A stretch of DNA of 64,000 nucleotides, taken from the NCBI RefSeq assembly GCF_014158035.1, contig NZ_JACFXW010000002.1, positions 248,001 through 312,000 on the forward strand, in the 5' to 3' direction. Made by a program: the position numbers and the translations under genes. Shown here in pieces: positions 46,988 through 56,606 of this stretch. The notes under the pieces are model-generated. The model made no database searches, was not told where the DNA came from, and was given only the letters and a program-made list of their open reading frames with translations. Numbering within the stretch: the first letter of the stretch is position 1; the number at the start of each line of letters is the position of its first letter. The DNA comes from Rhizobium sp. G21 (GTDB lineage Bacteria > Pseudomonadota > Alphaproteobacteria > Rhizobiales > Rhizobiaceae).

Positions 46988-47919
46988 TCAGGCCATGCCC
47001 GGGGCTGCGAGCCGATCGATGGCTTCCGCCAGCAATTTGCCAAAGGCGGAGGCCGCGTCGGATATTTCCTTTTCCGATCGCGACAGCAGCATCAGCTTGC
47101 GCGGCGGCAGACGGCTGTCCTTCAGCGGCACGAAATGCAGCGTGCCGTCGGCCAGTTCCTGTTCGACGCCGACGCGCGTCTGAAGCACGGCGCCCAGATC
47201 CCGCTTGGCGAGATCGACCATCAGGCCGATCGAGTTGGTGCGGGCGCGGCGGGAGAGATCGATCAGAGAGCGGTTGAAGGCTTCTTCCACAGAAGCGCCG
47301 AGCGTCAGCGAGGCGTCGGACAGGATGACGCGCTGGTTGGCGAGATCGAACAGCTTGAGTTCGCTCTTGGTTGCCATTTCGCTGCCGGGAAGGGCGAGAA
47401 CGCCGAGCGGCAACAGCGCTTGCGTGATGCGCCGCATGGCGCGGGGCGGTCGGATGTCGAAGACGACGGCGAGATCGCAATCGCCTTCCGCCACCGCCGT
47501 CGCCGCTTGTTGTGAACCCATCACCTTGATTTCGACGGTGATGTCCGGATGCCGTCCCCAGAACTGCTGCAGCGCCCCGGCATCAGGCCGCGGGCGACGC
47601 TTTCCACCACCGCCACCGACAGCGAGCCGCGATGCAGCCCGTGTAACTCGTTGATCTCGTTGCAGGCGCGGTTGAGTTCGCCGAGGCTGGCGCGGGCGTG
47701 ATAGAGCATCAATTCGCCCGCGCTGGTGAGTTTCAGCCTTTGCCGCACGCGTTCGAACAGCGGCGTGCCCAGCTCGTCCTCGAGCTGTTTCAGCACGCGG
47801 CTGATGGAAGAGGGCGCGACATTGAGCGCGAGCGCCGCCCGCCGGATCGAGCCCAGCCGCGCCACCAGCTGGAAATAGTGGATGCGGGTAGCGACGAGCC
47901 CGAGCCGGAAAGGGTCCAT
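46988..47919 (-). CDS. LysR-family transcriptional regulator (frameshift at 47575-47578)
   Basis: This is likely a regulator of the purine-type locus. The N-terminal helix-turn-helix reads [46 protein letters not shown], with the LysR hallmark. The effector domain begins SLSVAVVES and continues in a second frame ([23 protein letters not shown]) after one base missing in a C4 run at 47575-47578. Restored length is about 310 residues, normal for the family. It sits inside the leftward operon, four bases after the adenine deaminase stop, instead of the usual divergent position. Confidence 0.88.
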
Positions 47920-47923
47920 GGCG

Positions 47924-49722
47924 TCAGGCCGGCTCGAACAGCGGCTGGATGCGCATTTCCGGCACCAGCACATTGCCCTTGTCGGTGATGCGGATCTCCG
48001 GGAATGACCGAGAGCGGGATCAGGTTGAAGCCCATATAGGGGATGGTGCAGCCGGCCTTTTCCCATTCGACCTTGAGCTTCTGCACCTCTTCGGCCACCA
48101 CATGCACACGCTTGTCGGACAGGAGCCCGGCGATCGGCAGCGGCACCATGGCGGTCACCACGCCGTCCTGCACCACGCAGACGCCTCCCTGATGGGCTTC
48201 GATGGCGCGGAGCGCCACCTGCATATCCGCCTCATTCGCGCCGGCGATGATGATGTTGTGGCTGTCATGGCCGACCGAGGAGGCGACCGCGCCGCTCTTC
48301 AGCGCAAAATTCGACAGCAGGCCATGGGCGACATTGCCCGAAGATTTGCCATGGCGCTCGATGACGGTGACGAAGCACAGGCCGTGACGGTCGAACTGCG
48401 TCTGCCAGTCGTTGGCAGGCTCGAGCTTGATCTGCTCGTGGCCGAGAATGATGCCGGGCAATTCGGTGCGAATCGTATGGGCGATCACCGGCGTCGTCGG
48501 CAGGTCCGGGGTGAGCTTCAGCTCTTTCGGCAGCTTCACCGTATGATAGGCGGCCTCCGGGTAGCGCCAGAGGTCGTGCAGCGCCTCGTCCAGGATCGGG
48601 GTTATCTTTTTCTGGTCGACGACGAGTTCGCCGCCATACCAGGTCGAGACGGGCTTCAGGTCGTCGTCGAGCAGCACGAGATCGGCGCGCCGGCTGCCGC
48701 CCATGCCGCCGATTTCGCCTTCCTTGCCGAAGCGAGTGGCGCCATGCAGCGAGCCCATCGACCAGGCCTGTTCCTTGGTCATGCCGGCTTTCACGGCTTC
48801 ACGCACCACCCAGTCCATGCCGAAAGCCAGGAGGTCGTCGGCGTCGCGGTCGTCGGTGCAGACGGCGACGCGCTTGTGCGACGAGCCGAGTTCGGTGATG
48901 GTCCTGATCGCGTCGGGCAGCGAATGCCAGGGCGTGGTCGGCGGGCCGCCGCGCAGGAAGAGCCAGATGCCAGCCTCCAGCATGTCGTCGGCGATATCGC
49001 GGTCAATGGCTTCATGGGTGTCGGTGACGCCCGAGGCGGCATAGGCCGCGACGAATTCCCGGCCATAGACATGGCCGCAGACCGGCTTGCCGCGCGACAA
49101 CGCCGCCGCCAGGATCGCATGGCTCCGCTCGTCGCCCATGGTCACCGGCACGAAATCCATCTTTTCCCCGAGCGCCACGGCTTCGGGCCATTTGTCGAAC
49201 AGCGCCGCAATCTTGTCGGGAGTCAGGTCGCCGCCGGCGGTTTCGAGTTCCGGCGAGGTTGCCGGGACGGTCGAGGGCACGGTGAGGAAAATGGACAGTG
49301 GCGCGTGCCGGGCATCCTCCAGCATCGCCTCGACGCCCGCGACATCCATGACATTGCCGATTTCGTGGCTGTCGCAGAAGATCGTCGTCGTGCCGTTGAG
49401 GAGAGCGGCCTCCGCATAGGCGCAGGCCGTGACCATCGAGCTTTCGATATGGATATGCGGATCGACGAGGCCGGGCGCGATGATGCCCCCGGGCGTCATA
49501 GCGTTTCGCGCCGCCCTTATGGGTTCCGGCGGGCTTGACAGCGGCGATGCGGCCGCCGGCGATCCAGACTTCGCGCGCGGGCAGGATGCGCTCGGAATAG
49601 GTCGAGAGCACGCGCGCGTCGGAGATGACGAGATCTGGATCGGCGCGGCCGGAGGCGACGTCGGCGAGCCTTCGGGTCATGCTGGCGAGCGGCGCGACGG
49701 AAAAACGGGTGAGGGACGTCAT
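47924..49722 (-). CDS. ade: Adenine deaminase (frameshifts at 49486-49490 and 47998-48003)
   Basis: This amidohydrolase converts adenine to hypoxanthine. The N-terminal barrel-cap segment ([31 protein letters not shown]) is in one frame. The [14 protein letters not shown] metal motif onward is in another, the shift being in the C5 run 49486-49490. A second shift at 47998-48003 precedes the ending [18 protein letters not shown]. Ade-specific features are [38 protein letters not shown] and [15 protein letters not shown] [13 protein letters not shown]. Restored length is about 598 residues, as in known Ade. Two independent indels in one well-conserved gene argue for sequence error. Confidence 0.88.
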
Positions 49723-49740
49723 GGTCTTCTCCTGAGGCCG

Positions 49741-50370
49741 TCAGTGATAATCGGGGATGCCCGGCATGGTCTTGAACCCGTCGAGCGTGCGGAAGCGGCG
49801 GATCCAGCGGCGCAGCGCCGGGAATTCGTCGTGATCGATGCCGAAATCGCGCGACAGCGCGAAGATCGGAAACAGCGTGACGTCGGCGATCGTGGCGTGA
49901 TCGGCGGCAAACCATTCGACGCCGTCCATCTGGCGAAGGGTCATATGGTCGTCCATGACGCGGAAGGCTTCACGCGCGGCGCTCCTCAAGGCATCGAGAT
50001 CGCCCGGTTCGCCGAACAGCGCCACCAGCCGCGCCTGCATAGCCGGGGCGAGCGCCGAGGCCGAGAAATTGAGCCAGCGCATGGTCTCGCCGAACGCCAT
50101 GGCGTCCATCGGCAGGAATTGCCCGGAGGGATCATGGGCTTTGGCCAGATAAGCAAGGATCGCCTCGGGACCGTAGAGCGTCAATTCGCCTTCTCTCAGC
50201 ACCGGCAGCGAGCCCAGCGGCGACAGCGCCCGCATGGCGGGGCCCAAATGTTCCTTGCCCGGAACCATGTCGACGGCCACGATCTCATGCGGCGTCTTGA
50301 GGATCGAGAGAAGCAGCCTGACGCGGTAGCTGGAATCGTCGAGTTCGTAATTGTAGAGAGTGAGAGACAT
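49741..50370 (-). CDS. Glutathione S-transferase-like protein (possible NdmE-type partner)
   Basis: This 209-residue GST fold has an N-terminal thioredoxin-like domain (MSLTLYNYELDDSSYRVRLLLS, cis-proline in GSLPVL, substrate-glutathione motif LYGPEAILAYL) and a helical C-terminal domain. ATG 50370 overlaps the stop of the Rieske-protein gene. In the Pseudomonas caffeine pathway a GST homologue, NdmE, is a structural partner of the Rieske-less NdmC. The tight link here to a free Rieske protein suggests a similar role, but a catalytic GST is equally possible from sequence. Confidence 0.87.
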   Translation of the reverse strand: MSLTLYNYELDDSSYRVRLLLSILKTPHEIVAVDMVPGKEHLGPAMRALSPLGSLPVLREGELTLYGPEAILAYLAKAHDPSGQFLPMDAMAFGETMRWLNFSASALAPAMQARLVALFGEPGDLDALRSAAREAFRVMDDHMTLRQMDGVEWFAADHATIADVTLFPIFALSRDFGIDHDEFPALRRWIRRFRTLDGFKTMPGIPDYH

Positions 50371-51062
50371 CACGCCACCTTTGCGATTGGAGCGACCGGG
50401 GCGGCTTCGATCATTCGACGGGCGTTCTCCGCCCATTTGGCGATTTGCTTGCGGGTCGAGGCATCGACCGCGCCTATGGCTGCGATATGCAGGGCGCATT
50501 TCTCCGGTGGGATCGCCTGTCCGGCGATGAGAAGCTTAACCGCGCCGCTCGTGAAAAGCACTGCGCCCGAAGACAGAAGCTCCACCGTCACATCCGCGCC
50601 GTCGACGGGCAGGCAGGCCAGCAGGGGCGCGATCGCCTCGATCGAACGGTCGATGTAGAGGCTGCGGATCGGCGTGACGTCGTCGGATACGACGGGCAGC
50701 GCCAAAGCGTCCGCCGTCTCCTTGAGACTGGTCCAGATCACGCCGCCTCGCTCAGTGACCGCATAGGACGGGATCTTGATGGTCGCGGGAACTTCGAGGT
50801 CCGGATGCGCCGGAATATAGCGGCACTGCCCGCCCGTGTCGTATTGCCAGCCGTGATAGAGGCAGGCGATGTGGTCGCCACGCACGAAACCAAAGCTCAT
50901 GCGCATGCCGCGATGCGGACAACGGTCTTCCCAGACATGCGCCTTGCCGCTGTTGTCGCGCCAGACCACGATTTCAAATCCATCGATCTGTGTGCCCGCT
51001 GACGTTCCGGCCTCGATCGAGGCGCTGAGCGCTACCGGCGTCCAGCCGTTTGCCGCTGTCAT
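50370..51062 (-). CDS. Stand-alone Rieske 2Fe-2S protein
   Basis: This 230-residue protein has a complete Rieske site: Cys48 and His50 in DRCPHRGM, Cys67 and His70 in ACLYHGW (CxH-x16-CxxH). It resembles the N-terminal domain of Rieske oxygenases (WTPVALSASIEAG, IPSYAVTERGGVIWTSL) but has no mononuclear-iron motif. Instead it has an extra 100-residue C-terminal region with no motif I recognise. It probably passes electrons to the Rieske-less catalytic subunits at 41924 and 56607. No reductase is encoded in the window. The start is ATG 51062; the gene overlaps the GST-like gene. Confidence 0.88.
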   Translation of the reverse strand: MTAANGWTPVALSASIEAGTSAGTQIDGFEIVVWRDNSGKAHVWEDRCPHRGMRMSFGFVRGDHIACLYHGWQYDTGGQCRYIPAHPDLEVPATIKIPSYAVTERGGVIWTSLKETADALALPVVSDDVTPIRSLYIDRSIEAIAPLLACLPVDGADVTVELLSSGAVLFTSGAVKLLIAGQAIPPEKCALHIAAIGAVDASTRKQIAKWAENARRMIEAAPVAPIAKVA

Positions 51063-51097
51063 GTCTTCACTCCTTCGCATCCGATCCCACGGACCAT

Positions 51098-51346
51098 TCA
51101 AATTTCATTCCAGGCTCCCGCGCGGGTGACCTCGCGGATGACGCAATCGCTCGGCCCCAGGCTGCAGGCCATTTCGAACATATCCACCAGCGCTTCCTGC
51201 CCGGTGACCCTCATCGTTGCACACCCGTCGTTGCAGGCGCCGACCACGAGCGCGAGATCGAGCCTTGCCGCCCGGTGGCGCGCAAATTCAATAAAGCTCT
51301 CGCAGACGATCTCCCCGATGAAGGCGAACTGGATGTCTTCGGTCAC
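51098..51346 (-). CDS. Small acylphosphatase-like protein, degenerate active site
   Basis: This 82-residue protein is the first gene of the leftward operon. The pattern FIEFARHRAARLDLALVVGACNDGCATMRVTGQEALVDMFEMACSLGP-type resembles the acylphosphatase fold, including the NDG turn, but the phosphate-binding VQGVxFR arginine loop is replaced by GEIVCESF. It is therefore probably not an active acylphosphatase. I chose GTG 51346 with AAAGGG six bases upstream; the frame is open to a GTG at 51418. It ends 36 bases before the Rieske gene. The function is unknown. Confidence 0.6.
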   Translation of the reverse strand: MTEDIQFAFIGEIVCESFIEFARHRAARLDLALVVGACNDGCATMRVTGQEALVDMFEMACSLGPSDCVIREVTRAGAWNEI

Positions 51347-51791
51347 GGCATGCCCTTTAATGCGGTGTCTATGCGCGGCGGGTTGGTCTGAAAGAGGCGG
51401 AGCTTCGGTTTCAATCACGTCCCAGCATTTTAATTGTGCGAATGACTAAAAATTAGACATGCACTTGATTTCATCAATGTAGACTTCGGCTGGCGTATAT
51501 TTCAAGCGATTTTTGACGCGACTTGTTGCGCGGAGCGCATCAAGCACGTCGAAAATTCATGGCTATGCGGAACATCCCCGATTTGAAAGGCTGCCGATCC
51601 GGCGGTTCCCGGGCCTTGGCCAATCGCAGGCGAAGAGCAGAAACTGGCGCAGCGAAGCCGCCCTGGTTTCGACTGGTCGCGATTATCGCTCGTAGGCGCT
51701 GCGTGTCGGCGCCTTGGCATGGGAGTTGCTTGATGACATCGAAACGTCGGAAGCGAGGCTTTACCGGCGGAAAACCAAAAAAGGGGTTCAC
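51347..51791. other. Divergent control region of the purine-type locus, no gene seen
   Basis: This 445-base stretch separates the two long divergent operons. It contains an AT-rich island (51429-51515) in otherwise GC-rich DNA and a perfect inverted repeat TTGAT-TTC-ATCAA (51465-51477) flanked by two TAGAC copies. Either is a reasonable target for the LysR or another regulator. Open frames here have no codon-usage or homology signal that I can recognise. Promoters for both directions should lie here, but I cannot place them with confidence. Confidence 0.5.
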
Positions 51792-52907
51792 ATGATCGAT
51801 CTGCGTAGTCTTTCCCGTCGCGGTTTCCTCAACATGGCCGCCGCCGGCGCCGCTTCCACCATGCTGCCGGGAGGCTTCGCCCGTTCGGCGATGGCCGCAA
51901 CGCCTTTGGCCGCCGTCAAGGAAGAAGACGCCGTCATCGGCTTCGGCCATGTCGGCCCGATCACCGACGAAGGCTGGACCTGGAGTCACCATCAGGGCCT
52001 GCTCGCCGTCAAGGAAGCCTATCCGAAGCTCAAGAAGGTTCTCGAAGTCGAGAACGTCCCCTATTCCGCCGATGCGACGCGCACCTATCGCCAGTTCGTC
52101 AGCGAAGGCGCCAATATGATTTTCGACACCTCGTCGACCGGCGACTTCCTGCATGAAGTTGTCAAGCGCGCGCCGGACACCGCCTTCCTGGAGTGCAACG
52201 GCCATATCCTGATGGACAATCTCGGCTGGTATTACCTGGCGCACTGGTATCCGACCTATGTCTTGGGCGTCGCCGCCGGCATGCTGTCGAAAACCGGCAA
52301 GCTCGGCTATGTCGCCTCCTTCCCGGTCGCCTCGGTCTACGCCTCCACCAACGCCTTCCTCATGGGCGCGCGCACCGTCAATCCGACTGCGACCTGCAAG
52401 ACCATCGCCATCAATTCCTGGTTCGATCCGCAGGCCGCATCGCAGGCCGGCACGGCGCTGATCGATGACGGCTGCGACTTCCTGTTCGGCATCATGGATG
52501 AAGCCGCTTATCTGCAAGTGGCCGAGAAGCGCGGCGTCTGGGCCGCGATGTGGAACACCGACATCCGTCGCTACGGCCCGAATTCCTACGTGTCCTCGAT
52601 CATCATCGACTTCAAGAAGTTCTACGTCGATCAGGTCGGCAAACGTCTCGCCGGAACCTGGACCCCGGGCGAAACGCTGTTCGGCATGGGCGCGGGCGTC
52701 GATCGCGACAAGTGGGGCGAGAAGGTTCCGGCCGAGGTCGGCAAGGCTGCGGACGCCGTGCGCGACAAGATCCTCGGCGGCTGGTCGCCGTTCGAAGGCG
52801 AACTCAAGGACGCCAAGGGCAATGTGAAGGTCGCCAAGGGCCAGAAGATGACCGAGATGGAGCTCTACAACTGGGATTGGTCGGTCGAGGGCGTCACCGG
52901 TCTCTGA
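51792..52907 (+). CDS. BMP-family (nucleoside/purine-type) ABC transporter binding protein with Tat signal
   Basis: This is a periplasmic receptor of 371 residues in the basic-membrane-protein/PnrA family, which binds purine nucleosides and related ligands. ATG 51792 starts a signal with twin arginines (SRRGFLNMAAAGAAS) and a cleavage region ending SAMA, so it probably exports folded through Tat. The mature part shows VIGFGHVGPITDEGWTWSHHQG (typical of the family), then FDTSSTGDFLHEVVKRAPDTAFLE. First gene of an importer operon whose later genes are an oxygenase, an amidohydrolase and guanine deaminase. Confidence 0.9.
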   Translation: MIDLRSLSRRGFLNMAAAGAASTMLPGGFARSAMAATPLAAVKEEDAVIGFGHVGPITDEGWTWSHHQGLLAVKEAYPKLKKVLEVENVPYSADATRTYRQFVSEGANMIFDTSSTGDFLHEVVKRAPDTAFLECNGHILMDNLGWYYLAHWYPTYVLGVAAGMLSKTGKLGYVASFPVASVYASTNAFLMGARTVNPTATCKTIAINSWFDPQAASQAGTALIDDGCDFLFGIMDEAAYLQVAEKRGVWAAMWNTDIRRYGPNSYVSSIIIDFKKFYVDQVGKRLAGTWTPGETLFGMGAGVDRDKWGEKVPAEVGKAADAVRDKILGGWSPFEGELKDAKGNVKVAKGQKMTEMELYNWDWSVEGVTGL

Positions 52908-52921
52908 CTTCAGCCACAGGA

Positions 52922-52943
52922 AGGGGCGCGATTCGCGCCCTTT
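52922..52943 (+). terminator. Intrinsic terminator/attenuator after the BMP binding-protein gene
   Basis: GGGCGCG (52924-52930), ATT, CGCGCCC (52934-52940) is followed by TTTCT. It lies 15 bases after the binding-protein stop and before the ATPase gene. Partial termination here would give more binding protein than membrane components. Confidence 0.65.
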
Positions 52944-52977
52944 CTCCCCCGCCTGTCTCCCTCTCCGGTTCCGCCCG

Positions 52978-54558
52978 ATGTCAGATCACCCGACCCGCTA
53001 TGTCGCTCCGCCCGGGGCAGCGCCACTCGTGCAATTGAAGGGCATCGCGAAATATTTTCCTGGCGTCATCGCCAATGAAGATGTCGACCTCGACGTCATG
53101 CCCGGCGAAATCCACGCGCTTCTCGGCGAAAACGGCGCGGGAAAATCGACCCTCATGAATATCCTGACCGGCATCTACCAGCCGGATGGCGGTGAGATCA
53201 TCATCGACGGCTATGCGCGGGAATTTTCCACGCCGCAGCAGGCCATCGCCGCCGGCATCGGCATGGTCCATCAGCATTTCAAGCTGGTCAACGCCTTCAC
53301 CGTGGCTGAGAACATCCATCTCGGTTGGAGCGAAACGCCGCGGCGCGCCTCCGCCTCCATCCTCGAAGCGAGGACCGCCGATCTCGCCGCGAAATTCAAT
53401 ATCGACGTCCGTCCCGCCGCCCGCATCACCGAATTGTCGACCGGCGAACAGCAACGCGTCGAAATCCTGCGCGTGCTGGCGCGCCGGGCGAAGGTTCTTA
53501 TTCTCGACGAACCGACCGCCGTGCTTACCCCGGGCGAAGCGCGCGAATTGTTCAAGGCGCTGCGCGACTTCGTCTCGACCGGCAACGCCGTCATTTTCAT
53601 CTCGCACAAGCTCGATGAAGTGCTGGAGATTTCCGACCGCATCACCATTTTGCGCGGCGGCCGCAAGATCGCCACGGAAAACGCTGCGGACTGTACGCCC
53701 GCCAAACTTGCGCGCCTGATGGTCGGCCGCGACATCGTGCTCGCCGATATGCGCGGCCGTCCAGAAGGCGCGGCCCCAATGTCGGCGGCTCCCGTGCTCA
53801 GCCTGCGCAACGTCGTCGCGCTCAATGATTTGGGCGACGAGGCGCTCCATGGCCTGTCGCTGGATGTGCGGGCCGGCGAAATCGTCGGCGTGGCGGGCGT
53901 CGCCGGCAACGGCCAGCGCGAACTCTCCCAGGTGCTGACCGGCACCCGCGCCATCGCGTCGGGCGAGATCGTGCTCGACGGCCGGGTGATCGACCGCGCC
54001 AACGCCGCCGATTTCGTCGCGCGAGGCGTCGGACATATCCCCGAAGACCGACTGCATAGCGGGCTTGCGCCGGCGCTGAGCGTCACGGTCAATGCGGTCA
54101 TGCGCGAATATGGCGCCCCGCCGGTCACCCAAAGCGGCGTCTACCGTCCGGGCGCCGCAACCGCGCTCGCCAAGGATATCGCCGCTGCGGCGGACGTCGC
54201 CATTCCCGATTTCGCCATGCCGATCCGCAATCTCTCCGGTGGCAACCAGCAGCGCCTCGTCGCCCGCCGCGAAATGCGGGTGGCGAAGAAGGCGCTGGTG
54301 GCGGCCTATCCCAGCCGTGGCCTCGACGTCGGCGCCATCAACACCATGCTGCGCTACATCGTCGAACTGCGCGACGCCGGGGCTGGCATCATTCTGATTT
54401 CAGAGGATCTCGAAGAATTGCTCAATCTCTCCGATCGCATCGCAGTCCTCTATGAAGGAAAGATCATGGGCGTCGTGGACAACGACACTGTCGACATCGA
54501 GGAGATCGGTCTGCTGATGGGCGGCCGCAGCAAGGACGGGGGCGCCGTCCATGGCTAA
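52978..54558 (+). CDS. Nucleoside-type ABC transporter ATPase (two ATPase domains)
   Basis: This 526-residue double ATPase is of the NupA/YufO type. The first domain is complete: Walker A GENGAGKST (50-58), STGEQQRVEILRVLARR and LILDEPTAVLTP. The second has the family-typical degenerate P-loop GVAGNGQRE and a Walker B without the acidic pair (ALVAAYPSRGLDVGA), as usual for BMP-type transporters. The stop overlaps the first permease start. Confidence 0.92.
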   Translation: MSDHPTRYVAPPGAAPLVQLKGIAKYFPGVIANEDVDLDVMPGEIHALLGENGAGKSTLMNILTGIYQPDGGEIIIDGYAREFSTPQQAIAAGIGMVHQHFKLVNAFTVAENIHLGWSETPRRASASILEARTADLAAKFNIDVRPAARITELSTGEQQRVEILRVLARRAKVLILDEPTAVLTPGEARELFKALRDFVSTGNAVIFISHKLDEVLEISDRITILRGGRKIATENAADCTPAKLARLMVGRDIVLADMRGRPEGAAPMSAAPVLSLRNVVALNDLGDEALHGLSLDVRAGEIVGVAGVAGNGQRELSQVLTGTRAIASGEIVLDGRVIDRANAADFVARGVGHIPEDRLHSGLAPALSVTVNAVMREYGAPPVTQSGVYRPGAATALAKDIAAAADVAIPDFAMPIRNLSGGNQQRLVARREMRVAKKALVAAYPSRGLDVGAINTMLRYIVELRDAGAGIILISEDLEELLNLSDRIAVLYEGKIMGVVDNDTVDIEEIGLLMGGRSKDGGAVHG

Positions 54559-55595
54559 GGTCCGTCTTCAACGACTTCCCTCCGCCCATCCCGGCATGGC
54601 GCTCGGCGCCCGAATCGCGGCCATCGCGCTCGCCTTGATTTTTGCCGGCGTCATCCTCGCTCTGGCTGGCCATAATCCCCTCGATCTCGGCATGCAGGTG
54701 TTAAACGCTTCCTTCGGCTCGTCCTTTGGAATGGAAGATCTGGGGCTTCTGGTCATCCCGCTGATCCTGACCGGATTGTCGGTGACGGTGGCGCAACAGA
54801 TCGGCGCCTGGAATATCGGCGCCGAAGGCCAGTTCTACGCCGGCGCCTTCGCCGCTACCGCCGTCGGCCTGTTCATTCCGCTTCCAGACGGATTGAGCCT
54901 GATTGCGATGTTCATCGCCGGCGCGATCGGCGGGCTGGTCTGGATCCTGATCCCGACGCTCGCCCGCGCCTATGCCAATGTCAACGAACTGATCACGACG
55001 CTGCTTCTGAACTTCGTCGCCATCCTGCTGGTTTACTATGTCTCGACCGACGCTTGGCGCGAGCGGGGGAGTGGCCAATTCCGCGACCCCGCGCATCCCC
55101 GCCGAAATGCCGGAATTCTGGGGGTTGGTGCATTGGGGCCTTCCGATCGCCGTCATCCTCGCCGTTGTCGCAGCGCTGATCTTCAACTTCACCAAATGGG
55201 GCTATGAAATCCGCCTGATCGGCTCCAACCCCTCGGCCGGCCGATACGCGGGCATCGCCTCGCGGCGCTATCTGATCCTGGTCATGCTCGCATCCGGCGC
55301 GATCGCGGGCGTCGCCGGCATGCTGGAAATCGCCGGCACAGTGCATCGCCTGCAAGGCGGCATTTCCAACAATTACGGCTATCTCGGCATCATGGTGGCC
55401 GTGCTGGCGCGCGGCTCATCCGTCGGTGTGATCTTTTCCGGCGCGCTGATGGCCTTCATTCTCAATTCCGGCATCATCCTGCAGACGGAAGGGCTCACCA
55501 CCTCCGCCGTGCTCGCCATAACCGGCCTTATCCTCTTCCTCACCGCGATCGGCGATGAACTTTCTCATTACCGCATCATCCGCGACAAGGCCTGA
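54551..55595 (+). CDS. Nucleoside-type ABC transporter permease 1 (frameshift near 55064-55072)
   Basis: This membrane permease resembles YufP/NupB. The first frame contains AQQIGAWNIGAEGQFYAGAFAA and ELITTLLLNFVAILLVYY. It breaks at a G5 run (55065-55069), and the next frame continues ATPRIPAEM, YEIRLIGSNPSAGRYAGI and GISNNYGYLGIMVAVLARG. One extra base explains it. Restored length is about 347 residues, normal for the family. ATG 54551 overlaps the ATPase gene. Confidence 0.88.
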
Positions 55596-55606
55596 AAGGA
55601 CGCGCC

Positions 55607-56545
55607 ATGGAACTCCTGACCGGTCTGCTCACCACCGCTTTTCTCGCCGGCGGCGTGCTGTCGCTCGCAGCTATTGGCGAAGTGATTTCTGAACGCGTCG
55701 GCGTGGTCAATCTCGGCGTCGAGGGCCTGATGGCGATGGGCGCGGTGACCGCCGTCGTCACCGTCACCGCCGCGCCCTATCCAATGCTGGGATTCCTGGC
55801 CGCGCTTCTGGTCGGCGCGTTGCTCGGCATATTGTTCGCAACCGCCACCGTGGCGCTTCGCGCCAATCAGGTTCTGTGCGGGCTGGCGCTGACGCTCATG
55901 GGCACAGGTCTCGCCCAGACCATCGGCAAAGCTTATTCGGGAATGCCGGTGCCTGCCACCTTCGAGGGCGTTGCGATCCCGCTTCTGTCCTCGATCCCGA
56001 TCCTCGGCAAGGCCTTTTTCAGCCAGAACATTCTGGTCTATCTCATCTATATCATCCTGCCTTTCGGCCTCTCATTTCTGATGTTCCGCACTCGCCACGG
56101 CCTCAACATGCGCGCAGTCGGCGAAAATCCGGCGGCTGCGGACGCCGCCGGCATTCCCGTTAATCTGATCCGCTTCGGCTATGTCGCGCTGGGTTCGGCC
56201 CTGGCTGCGGGCGCGGGCGCGTATCTCGTTCTCGCTTTCGTGCCGTCTTGGTCGGATGGCGTCGTCTCCGGTCGCGGCTGGATTGCCGTGGCGCTGGTGA
56301 TTTTCGCCGGCTATCGGCCCATTCCGGCGGCGCTGTCGGGTCTGTTGTTCGGCTTCATCACCGCGCTCGGCTTCGTCGGTCAGGCGCGCGGCTGGCCGAT
56401 CGCGCCGGCCTTTCTATCGATGCTGCCCTATGCCGGCACGATCGCCTTCATCATCGCGCCCGTCGTCGCCTGGCAGCGGATGAAGCGGCTGATGGCGGCC
56501 CCGGCGGCGCTCGGCGAACCCTATTTCCGGAATGTGAGGTCGTGA
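55607..56545 (+). CDS. Nucleoside-type ABC transporter permease 2
   Basis: This 312-residue permease resembles YufQ/NupC, with about eight membrane segments. Motifs include GEVISERVGVVNLGVEGLMAMGAV and GLNMRAVGENPAAADAAGI, both diagnostic for nucleoside ABC permeases. It starts at ATG 55607, eleven bases after permease 1, and completes the importer. Confidence 0.92.
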   Translation: MELLTGLLTTAFLAGGVLSLAAIGEVISERVGVVNLGVEGLMAMGAVTAVVTVTAAPYPMLGFLAALLVGALLGILFATATVALRANQVLCGLALTLMGTGLAQTIGKAYSGMPVPATFEGVAIPLLSSIPILGKAFFSQNILVYLIYIILPFGLSFLMFRTRHGLNMRAVGENPAAADAAGIPVNLIRFGYVALGSALAAGAGAYLVLAFVPSWSDGVVSGRGWIAVALVIFAGYRPIPAALSGLLFGFITALGFVGQARGWPIAPAFLSMLPYAGTIAFIIAPVVAWQRMKRLMAAPAALGEPYFRNVRS

Positions 56546-56606
56546 GCCGCTTGCCTCCGCACACGGACGGCGTCATGACAGGACAAGAACTGAAGGGAGC
56601 ACGGAC

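Noticed and set aside
51523..51795. 90-codon open frame upstream of the BMP binding-protein gene
   Set aside because: Arg-rich translation with no homology signal, in a divergent control region; more likely non-coding.
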